Assembly (NCBI RefSeq): GCF_002954615.1
Contig: NZ_MSCJ01000001.1
Coordinates: forward strand, 620,001-684,000
Length of the DNA stretch: 64,000 bases
DNA from: Photobacterium angustum
GTDB taxonomy: Bacteria > Pseudomonadota > Gammaproteobacteria > Enterobacterales > Vibrionaceae
Reading direction: 5' to 3'
In this document: positions 34,711 to 44,828 of the stretch, piece by piece
Layout of the letters: each line of letters starts with the position of its first letter
Numbering within the stretch: position 1 is the stretch's first letter
Notes under the pieces: model-generated
The model's input: only the letters and a program-made list of their open reading frames with translations
The model's database searches: none
What the model was told of the DNA's origin: nothing
Position numbers and translations under genes: made by a program

Positions 34711-37497
34711 TTAATCTTCCTCAATGTTTTGTTGTTCTTTGGCGGCTTGTTGTGCCGCTTTTCTTGCTTTAGCGCGAGCGACGGCAGCAGCAACAGCAGC
34801 TTTTTTCGGATCAACGTTTTCAGCTTCAACTTCAGGTGCTGATTCAGCTTGTGCCTCTGCTTGTTGTGCGGCTTTTCTTGCTTTAGCGCGAGCGACGGCA
34901 GCAGCAACAGCGGCTTTTTTCGGATCAACGTTTTCAGCTTCAACTTCAGGTGCTGATTCAGCTTGTGCCTCTGCTTGTTGTGCGGCTTTTCTTGCTTTAG
35001 CGCGAGCGACGGCAGCAGCAACAGCAGCTTTTTTCGGATCAACGTTTTCAGCTTCAACTTCAGGTGCTGATTCAGCTTGTGCCTCTGCTTGTTGTGCGGC
35101 TTTTCTTGCTTTAGCACGGGCAACAGCAGCAGCAACAGCGGCTTTTTTCGGATCAACGTTTTCAGCTTCAACTACAGGTTCAGGTGCTGACTCAGCTTGT
35201 GTCTCTGCTTGTTGTGCGGCTTTTCTTGCTTTAGCGCGAGCGACGGCAGCAGCAACAGCGGCTTTTTTCGGATCTAGGTTTTCAGCTTCAACTACAGGTG
35301 CTGATTCAGCTTGTGCCTCTGCTTGTTGTGCGGCTTTTCTTGCTTTAGCGCGAGCGACGGCAGCAGCAACAGCAGCTTTTTTCGGATCAACGTCTTCTGT
35401 TTCAACTACAGGTTCAGGTGTTGATTCAGCTTGTGTCTCTGCTTGTTGTGCGGCTTTTCTTGCTTTAGCGCGAGCGACGGCAGCAGCAACAGCGGCTTTT
35501 TTCGGATCAACGTTTTCAGCTTCAACCACAGATTCTGGTGTTGATTCAGCTTGTGTTTCTGTTTGTTGTGCTGCTTTTCTTGCTTTAGCACGAGCGACAG
35601 CAGCAGCAACAGCGGCTTTTTTCGGATCAACGTTTTCAGCTTCAACTTCAGGTGCAGATTCAGCTTGTGTTTCTGTTTGTTGCGCGGCTTTTCTTGCTTT
35701 AGCGCGAGCCACGGCGGCTGCTACAGCATCTTTTTTACTGTCATTTTCAGCAGCGGGTTGGTTATTTGCTGTAGCTTCTTTTTCAGCCTTACGTTCACGA
35801 GCTTGACGTTTACGCTCTTCACGTAATTTCGCCATTTCACTGTTATCTGGCAGGCTTTCTGAAGTTGCACCTTGTGCTGAAGCTGCTTGTTTTGCTTTTG
35901 CTTTTGCAATCGCAGCTGCAACAGCAGGTTTCACTTCAGCTGTATCTGCTTTAGCGGCTGCTGCTTGTTTGGCTTTTACGCGGGCAATAGCAGCAGCGAC
36001 TGCATCATCACCACCAGTTTTCGCCATTTCATCACGACGAGAATCAGCAGCTTTTTTAAAGCGGTTTTCACGTTCAGCCTTATCACGCTCCATGCGTGCT
36101 TGTTTGGCTTCAAAGCGTTGACGAGCTCGTTCTGCATTCATTTCATCTTGGCTACGTGCCCAGATCTCAGCTTTTGCTTGGCGATAGTACTGAACGAGAG
36201 GGATCTCACTTGGACAGACATACGCACAAGCGCCGCACTCAATACAATCTTTTAGATTATATTCTTCGCATTTGTCGTAATTTTGATCCTTGGCGTACCA
36301 CTGTAATTGCTGTGGAAGCAATGATGATGGACAAACATCCGCACAAGCAGAACAACGGATACATGCCATTTCATAGGTATGTAATGGGAGTTCTTTACGT
36401 TTTGGTGCCAAAATACAGTTTGTTATTTTGGTGATCGGCACATTTGAATGTGGGAGTGTAAATCCCATTAACGATCCACCAATGATCACACGTGGATATT
36501 TTTTATCGGCTTTATAGCCAAACTTATCTAGCAAGTAGGCAATCGGCGTACCTAACATAGCAAAAACATTACCACGTTTCTTAAAGGCTTCACCGGTTAG
36601 CGTAACAACACGCTCAATCAGTGGTTCACCGTCGATAATGGCGCGTTTAATTGCAAAAGCAGTACCTATGTTTTGCATGATAACGCCAACAGAAGTTGAA
36701 CGTGACTGACTTGGTACTTCTCTGCCTGTTAAGATTTTAACTAATTGCTTTGAGCTGCCTGATGGATATTTTGTTGGAACAACACGGATCAGAATGTTGT
36801 CTGCTTCGGTGACATGCTGCTCAAGGGCTTTAATCGCTTCAGGTTTGTTATCTTCAATACCGATGATTGTTAGCTTTGGGCTAATAATATGGCGAAGAAT
36901 ACGAACCCCTTCGATCACTTCTTCAGCATAATCACGCATGAGTCGGTCATCGGCAGTAATATATGGTTCACACTCAGCCGCGTTGATAATTAAAATATCA
37001 ACATTACCTAAACCGCCTTGAAGTTTTCTTGCGGTAGGGAAACCTGCACCACCTAATCCAGCAATACCGCTTAAACGGATTGTTTCGATCAGTTCTGCGG
37101 GATCACGATCTTGATAATCGGCATAGGTTTTCTTCTCTCCCCAAGTATCGGTGTGATCTGGGTGAAGAACGATACATAAATCGCTTAAACCTGATGGGTG
37201 AGCAGTCGTACGTTGTTCAATGGCTATTACTGTACCAGATGTAGGAGCATGCACAGGGACACACATTGCTATGTCACCTTGTGTCAGAGCTTGACCTTTT
37301 TGTACTTTGTCGCCAACAGCAACAATAATGTCACCTTTAGAACCAATATGCTGCTTAAGTGGTAAAACGAGTTCTTGTGGAATACCAGCACTAACGATAG
37401 GTGCTTGATTTGAGATTTTTTTATTTTCAGCGGGATGAATACCGCCGTGGAAATCCCACAACTTACCTTGTTTGATTTGCTCAATGATAGATAGCAT
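34711..37497 (-). CDS. rnfC: Rnf/Rsx complex subunit C, with an expanded C-terminal repeat tail
   Basis: RnfC is the peripheral NADH- and FMN-binding subunit with two [4Fe-4S] clusters. The conserved part covers about residues 1-470: GGIHPAENK at the start, the Rossmann-type [13 protein letters not shown], and cluster ligands in [14 protein letters not shown] (from Cys379) and [14 protein letters not shown]. From about residue 580 to the end the protein consists of nine copies of a 38- or 40-residue unit built on [20 protein letters not shown] plus an acidic EVEAENV linker. The total of 928 residues is well above the E. coli length. The repeat tail is alternately basic-helical and acidic. ATG 37497 lies two bases after the rnfB stop. 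Confidence 0.95.
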   Translation of the reverse strand: MLSIIEQIKQGKLWDFHGGIHPAENKKISNQAPIVSAGIPQELVLPLKQHIGSKGDIIVAVGDKVQKGQALTQGDIAMCVPVHAPTSGTVIAIEQRTTAHPSGLSDLCIVLHPDHTDTWGEKKTYADYQDRDPAELIETIRLSGIAGLGGAGFPTARKLQGGLGNVDILIINAAECEPYITADDRLMRDYAEEVIEGVRILRHIISPKLTIIGIEDNKPEAIKALEQHVTEADNILIRVVPTKYPSGSSKQLVKILTGREVPSQSRSTSVGVIMQNIGTAFAIKRAIIDGEPLIERVVTLTGEAFKKRGNVFAMLGTPIAYLLDKFGYKADKKYPRVIIGGSLMGFTLPHSNVPITKITNCILAPKRKELPLHTYEMACIRCSACADVCPSSLLPQQLQWYAKDQNYDKCEEYNLKDCIECGACAYVCPSEIPLVQYYRQAKAEIWARSQDEMNAERARQRFEAKQARMERDKAERENRFKKAADSRRDEMAKTGGDDAVAAAIARVKAKQAAAAKADTAEVKPAVAAAIAKAKAKQAASAQGATSESLPDNSEMAKLREERKRQARERKAEKEATANNQPAAENDSKKDAVAAAVARAKARKAAQQTETQAESAPEVEAENVDPKKAAVAAAVARAKARKAAQQTETQAESTPESVVEAENVDPKKAAVAAAVARAKARKAAQQAETQAESTPEPVVETEDVDPKKAAVAAAVARAKARKAAQQAEAQAESAPVVEAENLDPKKAAVAAAVARAKARKAAQQAETQAESAPEPVVEAENVDPKKAAVAAAVARAKARKAAQQAEAQAESAPEVEAENVDPKKAAVAAAVARAKARKAAQQAEAQAESAPEVEAENVDPKKAAVAAAVARAKARKAAQQAEAQAESAPEVEAENVDPKKAAVAAAVARAKARKAAQQAAKEQQNIEED
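34735..35745. repeat. 114/120-bp tandem repeat array inside rnfC
   Basis: The T6 landmark preceding CGGATC on the plus strand recurs at 34801, 34915, 35029, 35143, 35263, 35377, 35497, 35617 and 35731, giving periods of 114, 114, 114, 120, 114, 120, 120 and 114 bp. All keep the reading frame. Units at 34801-35142 are almost identical at DNA level, which points to recent expansion. The 6-bp differences insert two codons in the acidic linker. Confidence 0.95.
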
Positions 37498-37499
37498 AA

Positions 37500-38084
37500 C
37501 TACGACTCTACCTTTTCTGTACTCGGTGCATCACTGATATTTACGATTGGAATTTGGTTTAGTTGCCATTTCCAATTATCAGGCGTTTCTTTAACTGGGA
37601 TCATTTCGATACAGTCAGTAGGGCAGGGAGCAACACAGAGATCGCAACCTGTACATTCGTCTTTGATAACCGTATGCATAGATTTAGTGCCGCCAACAAT
37701 GGCATCGACAGGGCACGCTTGAATACATTTAGTACAGCCAATGCACATATCCTCATGAATAAATGCGACTTTTTTAATGTTTTCTTCTGTACCTTGGGTT
37801 GAATCAGGAACATCAACACCCATCAAGTCAGCTAATTTTTCAATAGTAACTTGACCGCCAGGAGGACACTTATTGATCACATCGCCATTGGCAATCGCTT
37901 CTGCGTAAGGGCGACAGCCAGGATAGCCACATTGACCACATTGGGTTTGCGGAAGAATACTGTCGATTTGTTCAACAATAGGATCGGCTTCAACTTTAAA
38001 TTTAACCGAAGCAAAACCAAGAATTAGTCCGAAAATGGCAGCCAGAATAACGATAGCAATGACTGCGATAAGGATCCCACTCAT
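37500..38084 (-). CDS. rnfB: Rnf/Rsx complex subunit B (ferredoxin-type)
   Basis: A 194-residue iron-sulfur subunit, the likely entry point for ferredoxin electrons. After one N-terminal membrane helix ([21 protein letters not shown]) comes a CxxCxxxxC-type cluster site in [21 protein letters not shown], then two 4Fe-4S ferredoxin motifs, [12 protein letters not shown] and [12 protein letters not shown]. Its ATG overlaps the rnfA stop by one base (TAATG). All cluster cysteines appear present. Confidence 0.96.
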   Translation of the reverse strand: MSGILIAVIAIVILAAIFGLILGFASVKFKVEADPIVEQIDSILPQTQCGQCGYPGCRPYAEAIANGDVINKCPPGGQVTIEKLADLMGVDVPDSTQGTEENIKKVAFIHEDMCIGCTKCIQACPVDAIVGGTKSMHTVIKDECTGCDLCVAPCPTDCIEMIPVKETPDNWKWQLNQIPIVNISDAPSTEKVES

Positions 38085-38665
38085 TACAATTTCACCAATC
38101 CAGTAAAGCCCATAAATGCAAGAGACATCAGCCCTGCGGTGATCATCGCAATGGATGCGCCTTTAAAAGGTTCAGGTACATCAGCAGCAGCAATGCGCTC
38201 ACGCATAGAAGCAAATAAAACAAGCACAAGTGAGAAACCCACTGCGGCACCAAAACCATAAATAACTGATTCAATAAAGTTATGACGCTCATTTACGTTT
38301 AATAAGGCGACACCTAACACAGCACAGTTAGTGGTGATAAGTGGTAGGAAAATACCTAATAAACGATAAAGCGTTGGGCTTGTTTTATGTACGACCATTT
38401 CTGTGAATTGCACAACAACGGCAATTACTAGAATAAAGCTTAGTGTGCGTAGATACTGAATCCCTAATGGATCCAAAATGTAAGTTTCAACAAGATAAGC
38501 ACAAACAGAAGCAAGCGTTAGCACAAAAGTGGTTGCTAAGCCCATTCCAATAGCTGTTTCTAATTTTTTAGATACGCCCATAAATGGACATAAGCCTAAA
38601 AATTTAACGAGTACAAAGTTGTTAACCAACACAGTACCAATAAGTAATAGGAGGTATTCAGTCAT
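38084..38665 (-). CDS. rnfA: Rnf/Rsx complex subunit A
   Basis: A 193-residue six-helix membrane protein, first gene of the rnfABCDGE operon. Family signs are [21 protein letters not shown] and [20 protein letters not shown], which hold the cysteines that bind an intramembrane [2Fe-2S] cluster with RnfE. The ATG at 38665 follows a weak purine-rich site. Only the E. coli-type order A-B-C-D-G-E is present, without insertions. Confidence 0.96.
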   Translation of the reverse strand: MTEYLLLLIGTVLVNNFVLVKFLGLCPFMGVSKKLETAIGMGLATTFVLTLASVCAYLVETYILDPLGIQYLRTLSFILVIAVVVQFTEMVVHKTSPTLYRLLGIFLPLITTNCAVLGVALLNVNERHNFIESVIYGFGAAVGFSLVLVLFASMRERIAAADVPEPFKGASIAMITAGLMSLAFMGFTGLVKL

Positions 38666-39060
38666 ACCGGCTTCATTATTATTAAAAGAGATCTAAACAT
38701 TATCTGATTTTGTTGGCGTTATAACAACTCCTGAGGTGTAGGGTTTTAGGGATTATTGTGTTTTTCATAAACATAGATCATGAAATATTAGTTTTTAATT
38801 TAGGTATTACGTCTTTGTTTAGCTGTACGATCAAAAAACAGGCGCTGTATATGATGAAGAAGTTATCAATTTTTGGTTTTGTGTTTATTAATTGTTATTT
38901 GACTGTATGCCTTAGCCATAAAGCTTGTGATGGTGAGTTAAGTTTTCGCAAAATATGTTTGGTTCGCTTGTAAAGCTGTTTTAAACCTCGTTTTATGTAA
39001 GGGTACTTGTGATCATCGCGTGAGATGATGACATCATTGAATGAACATAGGATAGAAGTG
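38666..39060. other. divergent promoter region between rnfA and pepE
   Basis: AT-rich 395-bp stretch. A 71-codon ORF at 38758-38973 lacks a ribosome binding site at its first start; its inner ATG (38851) gives a 40-residue signal-like peptide that I do not accept as a gene. No known operator was recognised. Confidence 0.5.
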
Positions 39061-39798
39061 ATGGATATTTTATTATTGAGTAACGGTAAAATTGCAGGTA
39101 ACACCCATGTAATGGAATTTGCGGGTGATGCAATTGTTGAGCAAGTTAAGCGAACTGGCGCTAAACATTTTCTTGTTATTCCTTATGCTGTGATTCGATC
39201 GAGTCACGATGATCGTGTGGCGATGGTACAAGCGACATTTGATCGTTTAGATCTTGATTGTGTTGCAACAGGTATTCATCAAGCAGCCGATCCTGTTAAA
39301 GCCATTGAAGAAGCTGAAGGTATTATTGTAAGTGGCGGTAATACTTGGGTTTTAAATAAAAAACTTCATGATTTAGGTTTGGTTGGCCCGCTACGTAAGG
39401 CGGTATTGGCGAAAGGTATTCCTTATATTGGTTGGAGCGCAGGTACCAATATTGGTTGTCCAACTATTCGAACTACTAACGATATGCCTATTGTTACTAG
39501 TGCAGTATTGAGCTCGCTTAACTTTGTCCCTTTCCAAATTAACCCGCATTATCTAGAAGCATCGGTTGAAGGGCATATGGGAGAAACCCGTGATGAGCGT
39601 ATTCAAGAGTTTTTAGAAGTAAATAAGCATGAACCTGTTGTGGGCATCCCTGAAGGTACATGGCTGCAATTATTAGACGGAAAGTTAAGTTACCACACTG
39701 CAAATGGTAAGCCATTGAAACTATTCCAGTATGGCGTTGAGCCTGTTTATTTTGAGGAAGGGCAAGATATTCAATTTATGATGGAATATAGCTGTTAA
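39061..39798 (+). CDS. pepE: dipeptidase E (aspartyl dipeptidase)
   Basis: PepE is an S51-family serine peptidase that hydrolyses N-terminal-aspartyl dipeptides in the cytoplasm. ATG 39061 (245 residues, MDILLLSNGKIAGNTHVME) is preceded by AGGA; a start 12 codons upstream is not family-like. The nucleophile serine is in YIGWSAGTNIGCPTI, with the histidine in FQINPHYLEA and GGNTWVLNKKLHD before it. It is monocistronic with a terminator. Confidence 0.93.
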   Translation: MDILLLSNGKIAGNTHVMEFAGDAIVEQVKRTGAKHFLVIPYAVIRSSHDDRVAMVQATFDRLDLDCVATGIHQAADPVKAIEEAEGIIVSGGNTWVLNKKLHDLGLVGPLRKAVLAKGIPYIGWSAGTNIGCPTIRTTNDMPIVTSAVLSSLNFVPFQINPHYLEASVEGHMGETRDERIQEFLEVNKHEPVVGIPEGTWLQLLDGKLSYHTANGKPLKLFQYGVEPVYFEEGQDIQFMMEYSC

Positions 39799-39823
39799 TA
39801 CATCAGATGATATCTGACAAAAG

Positions 39824-39850
39824 AAAAGCCAGCGTTATGCTGGTTTTTAT
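39824..39850 (+). terminator. terminator after pepE
   Basis: GCCAGC (39828-39833) pairs with GCTGGT (39839-39844), extended by A-T pairs and followed by a T run. Confidence 0.8.
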
Positions 39851-39950
39851 TGTGTTAAAGAACTGGCTTCATTTTATGCATTTACATCTCGATGCATATG
39901 AAATAATGCTTGATTTTTAGAATAGTAGCTTTGACGAGTGTTTAACTTAG

Positions 39951-39973
39951 TTATCCACAAAAACTGTGGATAA
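39951..39973. promoter_or_regulatory. inverted pair of consensus DnaA boxes
   Basis: TTATCCACA (39951-39959) and TGTGGATAA (39965-39973) are both exact consensus DnaA boxes, facing each other across 5 bp. Partial boxes occur at 40184 (TGTGGAT) and 40913 (TATCCACA). They could bind DnaA, or simply form a hairpin. Confidence 0.6.
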
Positions 39974-40126
39974 GTATGTTGATTTCATATTGTAAACGTA
40001 TTGGATAATGGTGGCTCTAACTTATCGCTTTATTATTTTTGAAAGGGATATACGGTAAAAAGGTACTAATTTCAGATACTATTATTGACTAGGTTCATAT
40101 CTATAAGTGTTATTGCTAAGCAAACA

Positions 40127-40141
40127 GACATTAGTAATGGT
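40127..40141 (+). repeat. 15-bp direct repeat, left copy
   Basis: GACATTAGTAATGGT here is identical to 40897-40911, 45 bp before the uvrB start. After both copies a TGTAAAC motif and AT-rich sequence follow, so the left copy may be a displaced duplicate of the uvrB promoter region. Confidence 0.6.
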
Positions 40142-40716
40142 TGATTTTCAGTAAGCGAAAAAATTGAATAGAATAGGTATAAGCTGTGGATGTAAACGTT
40201 AATGATTGATTGTTTTTGAAAGGTTAACGGTATGAGGCTTAGATGTTTCTTTAAGGGGAGAGCATAATACGTCTTACAACATAGTTGGTCAATTGATCTA
40301 GATTCATTTTTCTGCGTTATTTTGATATTTGGATAATAATTTCATAAAAAGACATAAAAAAAATCATATATTTTGTAACTTTTTTGCTCATTGTGAAATT
40401 CACAGTTTAATAATGTTAAATACAATATTGTTATTAATTAATGAGTTAGTGTTTTATTTCTACGGTAGAAAACATCAATATTCTGAAATTCAGAGCGATA
40501 TATAAGTCTGAGTTATTTATCATTCATTTATATTCACGCCATCACTTTTACCTTGTCTGTCCTTCGCTTTATGATTCATTCCACATTAAGTTCCTGGATT
40601 CGAGTCAGGCATTTAAACTTATGATTAAGATAAGGGTGCTTAATGTTCTACACGTCAAATTTAGCTTAACGTTTTGCTTATCAGTTGAGTTTGCTTATTA
40701 CAATGTAATGTTGTTT

Positions 40717-40845
40717 GCTTCAATATTAGTTAGTTAAGACCCAAAGGGGGCTATTTACAGACTGTTGTATATAGTTGTGGTCTTTTATTCTGTGAGTCAT
40801 GTTTGGTGTTCAAACTCTCAGTGTTCATTTAACTAATATTGAAGC
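40717..40845. repeat. 129-bp segment bounded by 16-bp perfect inverted repeats
   Basis: GCTTCAATATTAGTTA (40717-40732) and TAACTAATATTGAAGC (40830-40845) are exact inverse copies. The 97-bp interior includes a smaller hairpin around GTTTGGTGTTCAAAC. No target-site duplication is apparent. It may be a miniature inverted-repeat element or a folded leader RNA of uvrB. Confidence 0.6.
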
Positions 40846-40896
40846 TATTTTTTTATCTGCAATTTAGTTTCTTCATCTCAAGTATTTCCAGTAGTT

Positions 40897-40911
40897 GACA
40901 TTAGTAATGGT
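40897..40911 (+). repeat. 15-bp direct repeat, right copy
   Basis: GACATTAGTAATGGT, the partner of 40127-40141. It is followed at once by CTATCCACA, a near DnaA box, and lies within the probable uvrB promoter. Confidence 0.6.
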
Positions 40912-40955
40912 CTATCCACAATGTAAACAGTAATTTATTGCTGGATATATAATTT

Positions 40956-42983
40956 ATGAGCGACTTATTTTCTCTTGCTTCTGAATATTCACCATCAGGT
41001 GATCAACCCACCGCGATTGCTCAATTGGTTGATGGTTTAGATTCAGGACTAGCGCATCAAACGTTACTTGGCGTAACAGGTTCAGGTAAAACGTTTACCG
41101 TTGCCAATGTTATTGCCCAAGCTAATCGACCGACTCTGATCCTTGCACCTAATAAAACGTTGGCAGCACAGCTATATGGTGAGATGAAAGAGTTCTTTCC
41201 AAATAGCGCCGTAGAATACTTTGTATCGTACTATGATTATTACCAGCCCGAAGCGTATGTGCCTACAACGGACACATTCATTGAAAAGGATGCGTCCGTT
41301 AATGCTCATATTGAGCAGATGCGACTATCAGCAACCAAAGCATTAATGGAACGACGCGATGTTATTATTATCGCTTCTGTGTCTGCGATTTATGGCTTGG
41401 GTGATCCTGACTCTTACTTAAAGATGATGTTGCATGTTCGGCGTGGTGATTTTCTTGATCAGCGTGACATTCTACGTCGTCTGGCTGAGTTGCAATATAC
41501 CCGTAATGATATGGCTTTTGAGCGCGGTACTTTTCGAGTTCGTGGGGAGGTGATTGATATTTTCCCAGCAGAGTCAGAAAAAGAAGCGATTCGTCTTGAG
41601 CTATTCGATGATGAAGTGGAGTGTATTTCATCCTTTGATCCCCTTACAGGCAGTATCACGCATCGTGATATGCCGCGTACTACTATTTATCCTAAAACAC
41701 ACTATGTGACGCCACGAGAGAAAATCTTAGATGCGATTGAAGGAATAAAAAAAGAGCTGGTTTTACGCAAAGAGCAATTTTTAGGTAACAATAAACTCGT
41801 AGAAGAGCAGAGAATTAGTCAGCGTACACAATTCGATATTGAGATGATGAATGAGCTAGGTTTCTGTTCTGGTATTGAAAATTACTCACGTTATCTCAGT
41901 GGACGTGCTGAGGGTGAGCCACCACCGACGTTGTTTGATTACTTACCTGCCGATGGCTTATTAATCATTGATGAATCACACGTAACGGTGTCGCAAATTG
42001 GCGCGATGTACCGTGGTGATCGCTCTCGCAAAGAAAACTTAGTTGAATATGGATTCCGTCTTCCTTCTGCACTTGATAACCGACCAATGAAGTTTGAAGA
42101 ATTTGAATCGTTAGCGCCTCAAACGATTTATGTGTCAGCTACACCGGGTAATTATGAGATTGAAAAGTCGGGTAATGATATAGCAGAGCAGGTGGTACGC
42201 CCAACGGGATTACTTGATCCTGAAATTGAAGTACGTCCTGTTGGTACACAAGTGGATGATTTACTTTCTGAAATTCATATTAGAGAGAAAAAAGGTGAGC
42301 GAGTATTAGTCACAACTCTGACTAAGCGTATGGCAGAAGATCTCACTGAATACCTTACAGAGCATGGTGTGAAGGTGCGTTACTTACACTCTGATATTGA
42401 TACTGTAGAGCGGGTGGAAATTATTCGCGATTTACGATTGGGCGAGTTTGATGTGCTAGTCGGCATTAACTTATTGCGTGAAGGGTTAGACATGCCTGAA
42501 GTGTCATTAGTTGCGATTCTAGACGCGGATAAAGAAGGTTTCTTACGATCTGAACGTTCATTAATACAGACGATTGGTCGAGCTGCTCGTAATATAGAGG
42601 GTAGAGCGATTCTTTATGGTGATCGTATTACGGGTTCAATGGAGCGTGCAATTAACGAAACCCAGCGACGTCGTGAAAAGCAAATTGAATATAACCTTGA
42701 GCACGGTATTACACCTCAAAAGTTGAACAAGAAAATTGGTGACATTCTTGAACTCGGTGCTCCAAGCTCCCGAGGTAAGTCGCGAAATAAAGCGGCAGAT
42801 CTTCACAAAGTGGCAGAAAGCAAAGGAACGTATTCAGCGCTTTCTCCACAAGAGCTCGAATCACAAATTCAAATATTGGAAAAACAAATGTACGACTTTG
42901 CACAAAATCTTGAATTTGAGCAAGCGGCAGAAACACGCGATAAGATCCATAAACTAAGGCAGCAATTTATCGCAAATAGTTAA
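40956..42983 (+). CDS. uvrB: excinuclease ABC subunit B
   Basis: UvrB is the damage-verifying helicase of nucleotide excision repair; it receives DNA from UvrA and recruits UvrC. The 675-residue protein has Walker [14 protein letters not shown], the beta-hairpin region [20 protein letters not shown] that clamps DNA, the DEAD-type [10 protein letters not shown], helicase motif [11 protein letters not shown], and a C-terminal UVR domain ([19 protein letters not shown]) that contacts UvrC. The ATG at 40956 has only a weak Shine-Dalgarno. A long gene-free region precedes it. Confidence 0.97.
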   Translation: MSDLFSLASEYSPSGDQPTAIAQLVDGLDSGLAHQTLLGVTGSGKTFTVANVIAQANRPTLILAPNKTLAAQLYGEMKEFFPNSAVEYFVSYYDYYQPEAYVPTTDTFIEKDASVNAHIEQMRLSATKALMERRDVIIIASVSAIYGLGDPDSYLKMMLHVRRGDFLDQRDILRRLAELQYTRNDMAFERGTFRVRGEVIDIFPAESEKEAIRLELFDDEVECISSFDPLTGSITHRDMPRTTIYPKTHYVTPREKILDAIEGIKKELVLRKEQFLGNNKLVEEQRISQRTQFDIEMMNELGFCSGIENYSRYLSGRAEGEPPPTLFDYLPADGLLIIDESHVTVSQIGAMYRGDRSRKENLVEYGFRLPSALDNRPMKFEEFESLAPQTIYVSATPGNYEIEKSGNDIAEQVVRPTGLLDPEIEVRPVGTQVDDLLSEIHIREKKGERVLVTTLTKRMAEDLTEYLTEHGVKVRYLHSDIDTVERVEIIRDLRLGEFDVLVGINLLREGLDMPEVSLVAILDADKEGFLRSERSLIQTIGRAARNIEGRAILYGDRITGSMERAINETQRRREKQIEYNLEHGITPQKLNKKIGDILELGAPSSRGKSRNKAADLHKVAESKGTYSALSPQELESQIQILEKQMYDFAQNLEFEQAAETRDKIHKLRQQFIANS

Positions 42984-43024
42984 TTGGTTATTGGCTATTT
43001 TTCTTGTAAATCTTGAATTTTAGG

Positions 43025-43131
43025 TAAAAAAAAGCCAACCGATAAAAAAGGTTCGGTTGGCGTCATTGTTTTAGTGAAAAAAATCCACAAACAACGTCAG
43101 TTGGCTAGGTTGACTCTTAACTTAAGAGTCA
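43025..43131 (-). ncRNA. qrr1: Qrr quorum-regulatory small RNA
   Basis: Read on the minus strand, the RNA starts near 43131 with the hairpin TGACTCTTAA / TTAAGAGTCA, followed by the Qrr core TAGCCAACTGACGTTGTT (43107-43090), which is the segment known to pair with luxR-type mRNAs. It ends in a stem GCCAACC / GGTTGGC (43034-43040 with 43055-43061) and a run of eight Ts, typical of an Hfq-binding terminator. Length is about 107 nt. Position upstream of luxO and divergent from it matches qrr1 in Vibrio. A sigma-54 promoter and LuxO-like sites lie upstream. The RNA is made at low cell density when LuxO is phosphorylated. Confidence 0.93.
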
Positions 43132-43140
43132 CGTTATATA

Positions 43141-43158
43141 AAGCATGTAGTGTGCCAA
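43141..43158 (-). promoter_or_regulatory. sigma-54 promoter of qrr
   Basis: On the minus strand TTGGCACACTACATGCTT has the invariant GG and GC separated by exactly 10 bases. The predicted start, 12 bases past the -12 cytosine, is 43131, where the Qrr hairpin begins. Confidence 0.9.
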
Positions 43159-43252
43159 CTTTTAAAAATCGCATTTTTTTATTCAATCCTGCATGTTTCC
43201 TGTCTTTGGGTAGCACTTATTTGCTTGCTCTACTGCACAAATAAAAACAGAT

Positions 43253-43281
43253 ATTCGCAATTTGCGAATTAATTTGCGAAT
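43253..43281. promoter_or_regulatory. candidate LuxO-binding sites
   Basis: ATTCGCAATTTGCGAAT (43253-43269) has perfect 8-bp arms, and TTTGCGAAT is repeated at 43273-43281. Known LuxO sites have the form TTGCA-N3-TGCAA; here the GCAA-TTTGC core is related but not identical. The sites lie about 120-150 bp upstream of the qrr start, as expected for a sigma-54 enhancer, and just upstream of luxO, where they could also mediate autorepression. Confidence 0.6.
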
Positions 43282-43373
43282 CAATATGAGATAATTGAAA
43301 AAAGAGAAATCTATCCCCCATATTTTTTTCTATTGATTACAATTAGTTTAAGGGGCTTGTTTTAGGAGGAGCA

Positions 43374-44828
43374 ATGGAGAGCAGAATGCAGCAACGCCAA
43401 GTATTAATGGTTGAAGATACAGCGTCAGTTGCGGCCTTGTACAAATCTTACTTAAACCCTCTTGGACTTAATGTAAGCATTGTTGGTACAGGGAAGGAAG
43501 CACTGAGCTTTATTCAAGATATTATTCCTGATCTAATTTTATTAGATCTCCGTTTACCTGATATGACGGGAATGGAAGTGCTTGAACGTGTAAGAAAAGA
43601 GCACGGTAATGTTCCTGTTGTAATAATGACCGCACATGGTTCTATTGATATAGCAGTTGAAGCTATTCGTTATGGCGCACAAGATTTTTTAATTAAACCT
43701 TGTGAGGCTGATCGATTACGAATCACGGTAAACAAAGCGCTTAAAGCCGAAAGCAAATCGAATACCAGTACTCAATCTAAGCAATCCGATGGGGCACAAT
43801 ACCAAGGATTTATTGGTAACAGTTTGCCAATGCAGGCGGTATATCGCGTTATTGAATCTGCAGCTTCAAGTAAAGCGACGGTATTTATCACTGGTGAAAG
43901 TGGAACGGGTAAAGAAGTGTGTGCAGAAGCAATTCATGCTGCCAGCCCACGTCATGATAAACCGTTTATTGCTCTAAACTGTGCCGCTATCCCTAAAGAT
44001 CTCATTGAAAGTGAGCTGTTTGGACATGTAAAAGGTGCCTTTACGGGGGCTTCAACGGAGCGACAAGGTGCAGTTGAAATGGCACATCATGGCACGTTAA
44101 TGCTTGATGAACTGTGTGAAATGGATCTTGATTTACAAAGTAAATTGCTACGATTTATTCAAACAGGAACCTATCAAAAAGTCGGCTCATCAAAAATGAG
44201 TAGTGTCGATGTCCGTTTTGTTTGTGCAACTAATCGAAACCCTTGGGAAGAAGTGCAAGAAGGCCGATTTCGAGAAGATCTTTACTACCGTTTACACGTT
44301 ATTCCTATCTCTTTACCACCGTTACGAGAACGTGGCGGAGATATCATAGAGATTGCTCATGCACTATTAGGTTTGATGTCGTTGGAAGAAGGAAAAAGCT
44401 TTAGTCGTTTTTCTGAGCCAGTTTTACGATTATTTGAGTCCTACTCTTGGCCTGGTAATGTACGTGAATTACAGAATGTAATTCGTAATATTGTGGTTTT
44501 AAATACTGATGATGAAGTAAAACTTGAAATGGTTCCGCCACCTATTAATTCAATTAACGGCGTAGAAATTGCATCTTATCCCAAGGCTATACCTGAAAAA
44601 GTACATAGAGAAAGCCTTGCTGATGAATCTATTTATTCACATGATCATCAAAAAAACAAAATAGAGCCGCTCTGGGTTGTAGAAAAAAGAGCGATACAAT
44701 GGGCGATTGATGCTTGCGATGGCAATATTCCAAGAGCTGCAGGCTTATTGGAAGTCAGTCCATCAACGATATATCGTAAATTGCAATCTTGGCAAGACAC
44801 CAATGCCAGTGCTAGGGAGATGGATTAA
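43374..44828 (+). CDS. luxO: quorum-sensing sigma-54 response regulator LuxO
   Basis: LuxO is the central response regulator of Vibrionaceae quorum sensing; phosphorylated through LuxU it activates qrr transcription. The 484 residues have a receiver domain (phosphoacceptor Asp58 in [11 protein letters not shown]), a sigma-54 AAA+ domain with Walker A GESGTGKE, the sigma-54 contact loop GAFTGA, Walker [13 protein letters not shown], and a C-terminal Fis-type helix-turn-helix ([21 protein letters not shown]). The ATG at 43374 has AGGAGG upstream; an ATG four codons on is also possible. It lies next to luxU and divergent from qrr. Confidence 0.97.
   Translation: MESRMQQRQVLMVEDTASVAALYKSYLNPLGLNVSIVGTGKEALSFIQDIIPDLILLDLRLPDMTGMEVLERVRKEHGNVPVVIMTAHGSIDIAVEAIRYGAQDFLIKPCEADRLRITVNKALKAESKSNTSTQSKQSDGAQYQGFIGNSLPMQAVYRVIESAASSKATVFITGESGTGKEVCAEAIHAASPRHDKPFIALNCAAIPKDLIESELFGHVKGAFTGASTERQGAVEMAHHGTLMLDELCEMDLDLQSKLLRFIQTGTYQKVGSSKMSSVDVRFVCATNRNPWEEVQEGRFREDLYYRLHVIPISLPPLRERGGDIIEIAHALLGLMSLEEGKSFSRFSEPVLRLFESYSWPGNVRELQNVIRNIVVLNTDDEVKLEMVPPPINSINGVEIASYPKAIPEKVHRESLADESIYSHDHQKNKIEPLWVVEKRAIQWAIDACDGNIPRAAGLLEVSPSTIYRKLQSWQDTNASAREMD

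Larger units (their letters stand above)
39851..40955. other. 1.1-kb gene-free region upstream of uvrB
   Basis: No ORF of convincing quality is found on either strand. The region holds an inverted pair of consensus DnaA boxes, a 15-bp direct repeat 770 bp apart, and a 129-bp segment bounded by perfect 16-bp inverted repeats; each is listed separately. A LexA-type CTGT-N8-ACAG box, expected for uvrB by analogy with E. coli, was not seen. Confidence 0.6.

Noticed and set aside
34735..35745. CRISPR array
   Set aside because: Repeats are 114-120 bp, contiguous, in frame and coding, with no spacers.
34724..35806. 360-codon plus-strand ORF of Ala/Cys/Ser/Phe repeats
   Set aside because: It is the antisense shadow of the rnfC repeat array; the protein is low complexity and has no ribosome binding site.
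36096..36434. 112-codon plus-strand ORF
   Set aside because: Antisense of the conserved iron-sulfur part of rnfC.
38758..38973. 71-codon ORF between rnfA and pepE
   Set aside because: No ribosome binding site at the first start; the inner 40-codon frame looks signal-like but has no other support.
40390..40406. CRP site TGTGAAATTCACA
   Set aside because: The half-sites are right but the spacer is 3 bp instead of 6.
40300..40955. LexA/SOS box for uvrB
   Set aside because: No CTGT-N8-ACAG was found; CCTGGATTCGAGTCAGG near 40593 has the wrong spacing.
39851..40955. Replication origin
   Set aside because: Only two perfect DnaA boxes and no origin gene (dnaA, rctB, gidA) nearby.
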